From positions 1 to 64,000 of the forward strand of contig CAKMKG010000014.1 in NCBI GenBank assembly GCA_927441425.1: a stretch of 64,000 bases of DNA, read 5' to 3'. Shown piece after piece: positions 16,232 through 23,148 of this stretch. Positions within the stretch are counted from its first letter, which is position 1. Each line of letters starts with the position of its first letter. Source of the stretch: an uncultured Bacillota bacterium. GTDB lineage: Bacteria > Bacillota > Clostridia > Peptostreptococcales > Anaerovoracaceae. The notes under the pieces were generated by a model that worked only from the letters and a program-made list of their open reading frames with translations, had not been told where the DNA came from and did no database searches. The translations under genes were made by a program, and so were the position numbers.

Positions 16232-16588
16232 ATGAAAATAGCAATACCAATTCAGGATAAATCGATGGAGGCTAGCATTTATGATGCTTTTGGCCGTGCT
16301 CCATATTTCTTGCTCTGCAGTACCAATACGAAAGAAACTAATTTTTTGGATCATAGAGCGGTAGTTGCTCAAGGGGGTTCGGGAATCAGAGCGGCCCAAG
16401 TATTAGCGGACAATGGTGTGAGGGTCGTCATTACGCGGCAATGCGGAGAAAATGCACAAAGGTTTTTTCGTAATGCTGAGGTATTGGTTTATGAAGCCAT
16501 ACCGGGATCAGTTCAGCAAAATATTGATGCCTTTATGGAGGATCAATTACATTTGCTAAGTGAATTTAAACTGAGAAAAAAGGACTGA
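16232..16588 (+). CDS. NifX/NifB-C-terminal-like Fe-Mo cofactor-binding family protein
   Basis: 118 residues of the dinitrogenase iron-molybdenum cofactor biosynthesis fold: MKIAIPIQD, SIYDAFGRAPYFLL, GGSGIRAAQVLADNGVRVVITRQCGENAQRFF, then VYEAIPGSVQQNIDAF. Single-domain members bind Fe-S or Fe-Mo clusters and occur in many non-nitrogen-fixing anaerobes as metal/cluster carriers (MTH1175 type). No nif genes are in the window. It heads the transcription unit that leads to the methyltransferase, Cys peptide and radical SAM enzyme, so it may supply or hold a cluster there; that is inference. Confidence 0.85.
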   Translation: MKIAIPIQDKSMEASIYDAFGRAPYFLLCSTNTKETNFLDHRAVVAQGGSGIRAAQVLADNGVRVVITRQCGENAQRFFRNAEVLVYEAIPGSVQQNIDAFMEDQLHLLSEFKLRKKD

Positions 16589-16694
16589 AAATCTGCGGTT
16601 CGGTGACAATGTTACAGAGAAAAAGGAAGAAAGAGGCTATATTAAATATTGTTCCGGTCTGAAAGCAGAATAAAAATAATGGAGTATCAATAAG

Positions 16695-17327
16695 ATGAAG
16701 GAAAGCCAATTGCATGAGGAAATTAGAAACAGATACGAAAAAGAAAGCACCCAATGCAGTTTATTAAGCTGTGGAAGCACGCTGGATGAATTAAAAGTGG
16801 TCAAAGGAGAACGGATTCTTGACCTCGGATGCGGAAGAGGTGAAGAAACGTTAGAAGCTGCAAGATTGACTGGAGCAGGCGGAATCGCAGCGGGGCTGGA
16901 CCTTACGGAGGCAATGATCAGACAGGCTGCGGACCATGCAGTGAGCGCAGGGATATCAAATGTGATTTTTACGAAGGGTGACATTGAAAACTTACCTTTT
17001 GAGGAGAATTTGTTTGATGGAGTAATGAGCAATTGTGTCATCAACCACGCTAGAGACAAGAACAAGGTATACCGTGAAATACATAGAGTGTTAAAACCCG
17101 AGGGACGCCTTGTGGTTGCAGATGCAGTAACGAAAGATCCTCTTCCGGCTGAAGTGAAAAACGATCCGGAAGCCTGGGCCCAATGCTTTGGAGGGGCGAT
17201 TACCGAAGAAGAATATCTTGAGAGTATAGGAACGGCGGGATTTAAGAGGGTGGAGATCTTGAACAGGCGGGAATATGAAAAAAACGGATATGATTTCATC
17301 AGTTTAACAATCAAAGCTGTGAAATAA
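16695..17327 (+). CDS. ArsM-like SAM-dependent methyltransferase
   Basis: 210 residues. Class I methyltransferase with motif I ILDLGCGRGEET (41-52), acidic post-I loop GLDLTEAMI, and GDIENLPF. SNCVINHARDKNKVYREIHRVLKPEGRLV and AWAQCFGGAITEEEYL closely follow arsenite methyltransferase ArsM, and Cys114 and Cys164 are 50 residues apart, the same spacing as the As-binding pair in algal ArsM (Cys174/Cys224). It is shorter than most ArsM, whose C-terminal domain is missing, and has extra Cys21 and Cys26. It could methylate a metalloid, or a thiol or peptide made next door. It lies 23 nt before the Cys-peptide gene. Confidence 0.8.
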   Translation: MKESQLHEEIRNRYEKESTQCSLLSCGSTLDELKVVKGERILDLGCGRGEETLEAARLTGAGGIAAGLDLTEAMIRQAADHAVSAGISNVIFTKGDIENLPFEENLFDGVMSNCVINHARDKNKVYREIHRVLKPEGRLVVADAVTKDPLPAEVKNDPEAWAQCFGGAITEEEYLESIGTAGFKRVEILNRREYEKNGYDFISLTIKAVK

Positions 17328-17350
17328 ATGCAAGCAAGGAGGTGAAGTGA

Positions 17351-17458
17351 ATGAAGAGAGTTACAACAAAGACCGCAAAAGCTGCTTGTTGCTCGAATTT
17401 TACAACAGCACAGTGCTGCTCGAAAGCATCAAAGGTGGTTGCGGGCTGTCACAATTAA
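17351..17458 (+). CDS. 35-residue Cys-Cys peptide, candidate radical SAM RiPP precursor
   Basis: A small gene with an ideal ribosome site AAGGAGGTG (17336-17344), ATG at 17351, TAA at 17456-17458. The peptide starts MKRVTTKTAKAACCSNF and holds five cysteines at residues 13, 14, 22, 23 and 33 in two CCS units (AACCSN and AQCCSK) and a tail AGCHN. The first 12 residues are basic and Cys-free, like a leader. It sits between a methyltransferase and a SPASM radical SAM enzyme, the standard layout of a precursor and its maturase. I do not recognise the family. Alternative: a small metallothionein-like chelator that is not modified. Confidence 0.75.
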   Translation: MKRVTTKTAKAACCSNFTTAQCCSKASKVVAGCHN

Positions 17459-17464
17459 TGACAT

Positions 17465-17486
17465 GAGGCAGCCTTTGGGCTGCCTC
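17465..17486 (+). terminator. Attenuator hairpin between the peptide and radical SAM genes
   Basis: GAGGCAGCC/GGCTGCCTC 9-bp stem, loop TTTG, weak T-rich tail. Leaky terminators after precursor genes let the peptide be made in excess of its enzyme. Confidence 0.75.
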
Positions 17487-17512
17487 GAATTTCATAAACA
17501 ATGGAGGACAAA

Positions 17513-19612
17513 ATGATCGTCGCCAAAAACAATATTATTGTAAAAATGGAACAAAATGATCCGGCGGAGTATGCAATTCTGAATCCCATCTCTGGCAGCT
17601 TTGATATCATGAGCAAGGAAGAACATGAAATGTACCTGAATTTGGAACAGGGGGAAGAGGTTGCTTCTGAAATGACCGAATATCTCATCGAAAGAGGATA
17701 TCTGTTCCGAAATCGGAAGGATTACGAAAAGTCGCTCAGGGATGCTTACAGAGAATTTCAGCAGGAAGTGAAGGATGAACAGATCCAATTGATGCTGATT
17801 CCGACCTATTCCTGCAATCTGGCTTGCATATACTGTTTTCAACATGGGATTGACGGTAAGCCAAAACTGATTTCCAAAGAAACGGTAGATGGATTTTTTG
17901 ACTATGCTCGTCAAGAGTTTGCCGACGCGAAGATTAAACCGTTTATCACACTATTCGGCGGAGAGCCTCTTATGAATTCGAAGGCACAACGAGAAGTGGT
18001 TTCATATATTGTTGATAAAAGCATAAAAGAAGGTTACGAGCTTTCCGCTGTAACCAACGGATATGATTTTGTGGAATTTGCTGATTTATTAAAAAAAGCC
18101 AAAATAAAAGAAATACAGTTTACTCTGGATGGAACACAGCAGGTTCACGATCAGAGAAGAATGACCGCAAACCGAAAAGGCACCTTTGACCGGGTGCTTG
18201 CAGGGATTGAACAGGCGATTGCCTATGGTATGCCGGTCAATCTGAGAACAGTTACAGATAAACAAAACGTGGAAAATCTGGTGCTTCTGGCCGAGCTGCT
18301 TGACCATAAGGGTTGGCTGGATTTGCCACCGGAACGCTTTAAAACACAGATTGGAAGAAATTACGAACTCTTCGAATGCTATGAAAAGCCGGATCATTTG
18401 CTTTCTCAAGTTGAACTCTGGGGCTATGTTGCGAAATTGGCGGAAGTATATCCTGTCATGAAAAAATTTCACCGCCCTGATTTTTTTGGAATACGCTATC
18501 TGGTTGAAACCGGTGAAATGTACCTGGCTAGCTTTGATACCTGCCCGGCAGCCAAGACAGAATGGATTTTTGACTTGTACGGTGATATTTACGGCTGTAC
18601 GGCAAGCTGCGGAAGAGAAGAGTTTAGGCTGGGCACCTATTGGCCTGCCGTCCAGAAGGATGTAGAGAAGATACGGACTTGGCAGGCCCGCAATGTGACC
18701 AATATCGAAAAATGCAAAAGCTGCAAATATGATGTGATCTGCGGCGGTGGCTGTGGTGTTGTTGCTGCCAATAAAAATAATGGAGAGCTACTGTCGCCTG
18801 ATTGCAGGCCGATCCAGGAACTTTATGAAATCGGCCTGCACTTTTATCGGGATGAGATCAGAAAATTGACGGAAGCTTGTGAAGAAGAGTGCGCCGAAGG
18901 TGTTCCGGATCAGGCTGAAGTGCAGCACGGCTGCCTCATCTGCGGAAGCCCTCTGATTTACAGAGAAACGTCGGAAACCCAAAGCTGCAGCATTTGTGGC
19001 AGAAGTTTCCCGTCTAAAATAGAATGTAGCAAGGGGCATTCCATTTGTGATGCCTGCCATAATGGCGATGTATTGGACCATATGGAGACGCTGCTGCTGA
19101 AGTCCACAGAAAAAAATCCGATCCGTCTTGCGAAAATGGTATTTGACATGCCCACAATGAAGCTACATGGGCCGGAGCATCACAGCATGGTGCCTGCAGT
19201 ACTTGAAACGGCGCATCAGAATATGCTCGGAATCAGGGATGGGGGTAAGATTAGGGAAACTCTGGATAGAGGCAAAGAGATCAAAGGTGGAAGCTGCGGC
19301 TTTCATGGAGCATGCGGAGCCTGTGTCGGAACGGGAATCGCTGAGTCGGTATATCTCGGAGCGTTACCCGGCTCAAAGGAGGAACGCGGCAAGGCGATGA
19401 AGGCTACGGCGTCAGCCTTAATGGCGGTCAGTGAATTTGGAGGACCTCTGTGCTGCAAACGAGACAGCATAACATCCATCGAGGTATACATGAACATGAG
19501 CGACCGATTTGATGGCGTGGAGGAAGCTACTTTTGTCTGTTCCTACTATAAATATAACAAGGGATGCTTGACTAAGGGCTGTCCATATTTTCCAACAGCG
19601 AGGATTGGATAG
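17513..19612 (+). CDS. Radical SAM/SPASM protein with C-terminal DUF5714 domain
   Basis: 699 residues from ATG 17513 (GGAGG directly upstream; 17501 is in frame but overlaps that site). Residues 1-75 look like a small recognition domain of the PqqD/RRE kind. The radical SAM motif is TYSCNLACIYCFQ (Cys101, Cys105, Cys108), then FGGEPLM. The SPASM region has DTCPAAKTEW, YGCTASCG, and CKSCKYDVICGGGCG. From about residue 470 comes a Cys-rich zinc-like part (CLICG, CSICGRSF, CDACH) and DUF5714 with GGSCGFHGACGACVGTGI and CSYYKYNKGC. SPASM enzymes modify ribosomal peptides or enzymes. The adjacent CCS peptide is the obvious candidate substrate. Role of DUF5714 unknown. Confidence 0.87.
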   Translation: MIVAKNNIIVKMEQNDPAEYAILNPISGSFDIMSKEEHEMYLNLEQGEEVASEMTEYLIERGYLFRNRKDYEKSLRDAYREFQQEVKDEQIQLMLIPTYSCNLACIYCFQHGIDGKPKLISKETVDGFFDYARQEFADAKIKPFITLFGGEPLMNSKAQREVVSYIVDKSIKEGYELSAVTNGYDFVEFADLLKKAKIKEIQFTLDGTQQVHDQRRMTANRKGTFDRVLAGIEQAIAYGMPVNLRTVTDKQNVENLVLLAELLDHKGWLDLPPERFKTQIGRNYELFECYEKPDHLLSQVELWGYVAKLAEVYPVMKKFHRPDFFGIRYLVETGEMYLASFDTCPAAKTEWIFDLYGDIYGCTASCGREEFRLGTYWPAVQKDVEKIRTWQARNVTNIEKCKSCKYDVICGGGCGVVAANKNNGELLSPDCRPIQELYEIGLHFYRDEIRKLTEACEEECAEGVPDQAEVQHGCLICGSPLIYRETSETQSCSICGRSFPSKIECSKGHSICDACHNGDVLDHMETLLLKSTEKNPIRLAKMVFDMPTMKLHGPEHHSMVPAVLETAHQNMLGIRDGGKIRETLDRGKEIKGGSCGFHGACGACVGTGIAESVYLGALPGSKEERGKAMKATASALMAVSEFGGPLCCKRDSITSIEVYMNMSDRFDGVEEATFVCSYYKYNKGCLTKGCPYFPTARIG

Positions 19613-19663
19613 ATAAAGAAGTAAAATGGGGAAAGTAATATTTGTTGAAAAGGAGTGATAACC

Positions 19664-20953
19664 ATGAGTGATAAAATTCAATACATGAATACGGAACAAT
19701 TTGAGGATCTGTTGAAAACGAGTGATACGCCTGTCATTTTAGATTTCTTTTCCGATGATTGCCCGCCATGTGAGGTATTGGCACCGATTTTTGAAAAAAT
19801 GGCGGAGAAGTACGGAGATTACATCAAATTTGTTAAAATCATGCGTCAAGACAATCGTGAGCTGGCTCTTAAATTGGGAGTAACAGGGAGTCCGACGGTT
19901 CTGTTTTTTCAAAATGGAAAAGAAACAGGCAACCGCCTCAGTGGATTTTTGACGAAGCCCCAGGTCAGAAAAGCAATTGAGGAAATTCTGGGAGAGGTTC
20001 TGCCCCCTCCGATCATGGAAAGGGTAGACTGCGATCTTTTAATTCTCGGAGGGGGTCCGGCCGGATTATCTGCAGGAATCTATGCAGGAAGGGCAAAACT
20101 GAATACGGTAATCGTGGAGGAGGGTGTCTGCGGAGGTCAAGCGGCGACAACGAGCCATATTGCCAATTATCCCGGCACGGACGGGGCGATAAACGGAAGA
20201 GTGCTGACAAATAATATGAAGGATCAAGCAGTATCCTTTGGGGTTCGAATCGATGATTTAAAGGAAGTCTTCGAGGTGAAACTGGATGGACCTGAAAAAT
20301 ATGTGCTTACCGAAGATACCGAATATTATGCAAGGGCGATCATTCTTGCAACGGGAGCAAGACCCAGAGCACTGGATGCGATCGGTGCTGAGGATCGAAA
20401 GGGCAGAGGGGTGCACTATTGTGCAACCTGTGACGGTGCCATGTATGAGGGCACCGACGTCATTGTCGTTGGAGGCGGAAGTGCAGCCATTGAAGAGGCA
20501 ATTTTTCTGACAAGATTTGCGGATCATGTGACGATCGTTCACAGAAGGGACGGGTTCCGTGCGGCACAGACCGAATTGGAAGAAGCCCGTGACAATGCAA
20601 AGATATCCATATTGACCAATCAAGTGGTCAAGGAGATAAGAGGTGGAGAGCACGTTCTGAAAGAGGCGGTTTTAAAGGATGTAAGGAACGGTGAGGAGCA
20701 AACAATTCCTGTTTCCGGTGCTTTCGTCTATGTGGGAAATGATCCTCAGACGAAGATGTTTGAAGGCCAGGTTGAACTGGATGAAAAGGGCTACATTGCT
20801 GCGGATGAGGATACAAAGACAGTCCTTGCCGGTGTTTACGCTGCCGGCGATGTCAGGACCAAGACCATTCGTCAAGTGGCAACGGCTACCTCTGACGGCG
20901 CGATCGCTGCGATTATGGCGGAGAAATACTTAAATGGATTCGCTGGCGTATAA
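19664..20953 (+). CDS. Thioredoxin-thioredoxin reductase fusion
   Basis: 429 residues from ATG 19664 (AAGGAG upstream). Residues 1-110 are thioredoxin with an active CPPC site (Cys33, Cys36; variant of CGPC). Residues about 124-429 are thioredoxin reductase: LLILGGGPAGLSAGIYAGRA, the CATC redox pair near residue 250, VVVGGGSAAIEEA, HRRDGFRA (NADPH 2'-phosphate arginines), and YAAGDVRTK. It passes electrons from NADPH to a target disulfide within one chain. Here it would keep the Cys peptide, ArsM-like enzyme or ArsC reduced, or supply desulfoferrodoxin. It differs from the 7687 reductase, whose thioredoxin tail is at the C-terminus and inactive. Confidence 0.92.
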   Translation: MSDKIQYMNTEQFEDLLKTSDTPVILDFFSDDCPPCEVLAPIFEKMAEKYGDYIKFVKIMRQDNRELALKLGVTGSPTVLFFQNGKETGNRLSGFLTKPQVRKAIEEILGEVLPPPIMERVDCDLLILGGGPAGLSAGIYAGRAKLNTVIVEEGVCGGQAATTSHIANYPGTDGAINGRVLTNNMKDQAVSFGVRIDDLKEVFEVKLDGPEKYVLTEDTEYYARAIILATGARPRALDAIGAEDRKGRGVHYCATCDGAMYEGTDVIVVGGGSAAIEEAIFLTRFADHVTIVHRRDGFRAAQTELEEARDNAKISILTNQVVKEIRGGEHVLKEAVLKDVRNGEEQTIPVSGAFVYVGNDPQTKMFEGQVELDEKGYIAADEDTKTVLAGVYAAGDVRTKTIRQVATATSDGAIAAIMAEKYLNGFAGV

Positions 20954-20977
20954 TAATCAAATAGGAGGTATTGATTT

Positions 20978-21367
20978 ATGTGTAAAGAACCAAAATTCTA
21001 TCAGTGTTCGCATTGCGGAAATATGGTTAATCTGTTTCGGGACACGGGAGTGCCGATGATCTGCTGCGGAGAACCCATGACGGAACTCGTGGCAAATACA
21101 GTTGAGGCATCCCAGGAAAAGCATGTTCCTGTCATCACAACTGAGGGAGACAAAATTTTCGTACAGGTGGGAAGCGTATCCCATCCAATGACGGAGGAGC
21201 ACAGAATCGTTTGGATCTATCTGCAGACAGAAAATGGAGAGCAGCTTTGCTGTGTTGATACGAAGGATAAACCGGAAGCCAGCTTCAAAATCTGCGAAGA
21301 CGACAGGGTAATTGCGGTGTTTTCTTATTGCAATCTCCATGGATTGTGGAAGGTTGACTACAAATAG
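20978..21367 (+). CDS. dfx: Desulfoferrodoxin (superoxide reductase)
   Basis: 129 residues, two-iron type. The N-terminal desulforedoxin site is CSHC...ICC (Cys10, Cys13, Cys29, Cys30). The catalytic Fe site ligands are present: EKHVPVI, SHPMTEEH and C-terminal CNLHGLWK (four His and one Cys), with Glu in EKH as the usual sixth ligand. It reduces superoxide to H2O2 without making O2, an anaerobe's defence. AGGAGG precedes the ATG; it lies 24 nt after the thioredoxin fusion, so reductant may be shared. Confidence 0.95.
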   Translation: MCKEPKFYQCSHCGNMVNLFRDTGVPMICCGEPMTELVANTVEASQEKHVPVITTEGDKIFVQVGSVSHPMTEEHRIVWIYLQTENGEQLCCVDTKDKPEASFKICEDDRVIAVFSYCNLHGLWKVDYK

Positions 21368-21393
21368 AAAAGTAGGAATATAGGAGGGAAATC

Positions 21394-21555
21394 ATGGGAA
21401 GTATGATAATCGGAGCTGCAATCGGCGGGGTATTGGGATTTTTATACTACAAGCTTGTCGGCTGTTCTTCGGGCACCTGCCCAATTACATCAAAACCTTT
21501 AAACACGGTCATGTATGGAGCGGTAATGGGAATGCTGGTCAGTTCAGCAGCATAA
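21394..21555 (+). CDS. DUF6132-like small membrane protein
   Basis: 53 residues, too short for common ORF cut-offs. AGGAGGG precedes ATG 21394. Two membrane helices (IIGAAIGGVLGFLYYKLVG and the C-terminal MYGAVMGMLVSSAA) flank the loop CSSGTCPITSKP with two cysteines. This CSSGTCPIT signature is that of the DUF6132 family, function unknown, often found near redox or thioredoxin genes. Last gene before a strong terminator. The two loop cysteines may face outside and take part in thiol chemistry. Confidence 0.78.
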   Translation: MGSMIIGAAIGGVLGFLYYKLVGCSSGTCPITSKPLNTVMYGAVMGMLVSSAA

Positions 21556-21570
21556 TTAGGAATCAATTGA

Positions 21571-21623
21571 ATGCACCCTGTCGGTATGGCAACATGAAAT
21601 ACCGTATCAGGGTGCATCGTTTT
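21571..21623 (+). terminator. Strong terminator after the redox/RiPP-like operon
   Basis: ATGCACCCTG/CAGGGTGCAT stem extended by CGGTAT/ATACCG, followed by CGTTTT. Confidence 0.85.
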
Positions 21624-21709
21624 GATGGTAGTAATTTATCGGGGAAAAAGATATAATAAAGGAAGCGTAAAAGAAGAAACGGAAGATTGCTATAAAGAGG
21701 AGAGAAAAA

Positions 21710-22705
21710 ATGCTAAAGACCGGAAAGCTGGACAGCAGACTGCTCGAAGAAATCGTATTCAAAAATATCAAATATAAAAGACCGGAGGTCATCACCCGGC
21801 CGGGCATCGGAGAGGACTGCGCCGTAGTGGATTTCGGAGCATATGAATGCGTCATGTCCACGGATCCCATCACGGCTGCGGTAGGAGAAATCGGAAGACT
21901 TGCCGTGCATATCTCCTGCAACGATATCGCTTCAAACGGAATTGAGCCCCTGGGCATCATGCTGACCGTGCTGCTGCCGGTGGGGACCACCGAGGAGCAG
22001 GTGGAAGAGATCATGAAGCAGGCAGGACAGACTTCGGAAGAATTGGGCGTTGAAATCATCGGCGGGCATACGGAGATAACCCCCGCTGTCACGAAACCGG
22101 TCATCGTTTCCACCGCCATCGGAAGGGGAGAAAAATGGTCGTCCCAGCAGGCGGAAAACATGAAACCCGGTGACTATATTTTAATGACAAAGCAGGCTGG
22201 TCTGGAAGGGACGGGTATCATTGCCGGCGATTTTCAGGACGAGCTTTCTGGATTTCTTACCGCGGAGGAATTGCAGGAGGCGACGGAAATGCTACGGAAG
22301 GTCAGCGTCGTAAAGGAAGGAATCATTGCCGGTAAGGTTGGAACTGCAGGAATGCATGACATCACTGAGGGCGGGGTACTTGGAGCAGTTTGGGAGATGT
22401 GCGACATCGCAAACACCGGTGCAGAGGTATGGATCGATCAGGTCCCTGTATCCGAGGTCACTAAAAAGATCTGCGATCGATTTGACATTGATTATTTACG
22501 GCTTATCTCCAGCGGGAGCATGATGATCATGGTACACCCCGAAGGGAAGGAGCTAATGGAAAAAGAATTGAAAAATGCGGGGATTCCCGTGGCCTGCATT
22601 GGCAGAATCTGTGAACGGGAAAACGGAATTCGCATGGTTGTTGGTGAGGAGAAAATTGTCATTGCTCCGCCTGCAAGCGATGAACTGTATAAAGTTATTT
22701 CCTAA
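21710..22705 (+). CDS. AIR synthase-related protein (HypE/PurM superfamily)
   Basis: 331 residues of the PurM-like ATP-binding fold: RPGIGEDCAVVDFG, MSTDPITA, HISCNDIASNGIEPLGIML, GGHTEITPAV, and GMHDITEGGVLGAVWEMC. It resembles the archaeal/clostridial HypE-like group, but lacks the C-terminal PRIC cysteine end that true HypE needs (the genuine HypE is at 42447). These proteins phosphorylate or dehydrate a carboxamide- or aldehyde-like substrate with ATP; the substrate is unknown. Single gene after a terminator, followed by the SRP RNA promoter. Confidence 0.82.
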   Translation: MLKTGKLDSRLLEEIVFKNIKYKRPEVITRPGIGEDCAVVDFGAYECVMSTDPITAAVGEIGRLAVHISCNDIASNGIEPLGIMLTVLLPVGTTEEQVEEIMKQAGQTSEELGVEIIGGHTEITPAVTKPVIVSTAIGRGEKWSSQQAENMKPGDYILMTKQAGLEGTGIIAGDFQDELSGFLTAEELQEATEMLRKVSVVKEGIIAGKVGTAGMHDITEGGVLGAVWEMCDIANTGAEVWIDQVPVSEVTKKICDRFDIDYLRLISSGSMMIMVHPEGKELMEKELKNAGIPVACIGRICERENGIRMVVGEEKIVIAPPASDELYKVIS

Positions 22706-22756
22706 AGTAGCTGGATTTTGTTGGTTCGAATGACTGGAAAAACCATAGAAATGGCA

Positions 22757-22786
22757 TTGACTTTATGGGTTGCCGTCTATTATAAT
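22757..22786 (+). promoter_or_regulatory. SRP RNA promoter
   Basis: TTGACT (22757-22762), 18-bp spacer, TATAAT (22781-22786), with start near 22792. Confidence 0.8.
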
Positions 22787-22791
22787 AATAG

Positions 22792-22947
22792 GGTGCCTTT
22801 TAGTAGCTTCGCCTGGCTTGGTTAGGGTCCTGCGCAATAAGAATCTATGAACCTCGTCAGGTCCGGAAGGAAGCAGCGATAAGTGGAATCTCTTATGTGC
22901 CGCAGACAAGCCTTCTCCAATGCCCTGCGAAGCTACTAAAGGGCACT
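22792..22947 (+). ncRNA. ffs: Signal recognition particle RNA (4.5S/SRP RNA)
   Basis: The conserved domain IV core is present: GAACCTCGTCAGGTCCGGAA followed by GGAAGCAGC. The ends pair over about 18 bp (GTGCCTTTTAGTAGCTTCGC-like 5' arm with GCGAAGCTACTAAAGGGCAC). About 155 nt, between the short E. coli form and the long Bacillus form. The RNA binds Ffh for membrane protein targeting. Placement just before dnaX is common in Clostridia. Confidence 0.93.
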
Positions 22948-23002
22948 TCACATTTCATGTCCTATTTAACATTTATAAATTGAACGCCTGCCAAGGGCTC
23001 TC

Positions 23003-23097
23003 CTGAAAGGTGTTTTCACGAAAACCGCCTCCTTTAAGAAGCTTCGCATCAAAGTCGGTAATAGGTTTCACGGTTACCTTAGAAAACACCCTCTCAG
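23003..23097 (+). repeat. Structured intergenic repeat, copy 1
   Basis: Core shared with copies at 36.6 and 56.8 kb: TTTTCACGAAAACCGCCTCC, internal hairpin GAAGC-TTC-GCATC, AAAGTCGGTAATAGGTTTCA and CGGTT, ending AGAAAACACC. The outer stem CTGAAAGGTGTTTTC pairs with GAAAACACCCTCTCAG. Confidence 0.8.
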
Positions 23098-23148
23098 TAG
23101 ACGGATGGCTTAATTTAAAATAAAAATTCAAAATACAGGAGATGTAAC

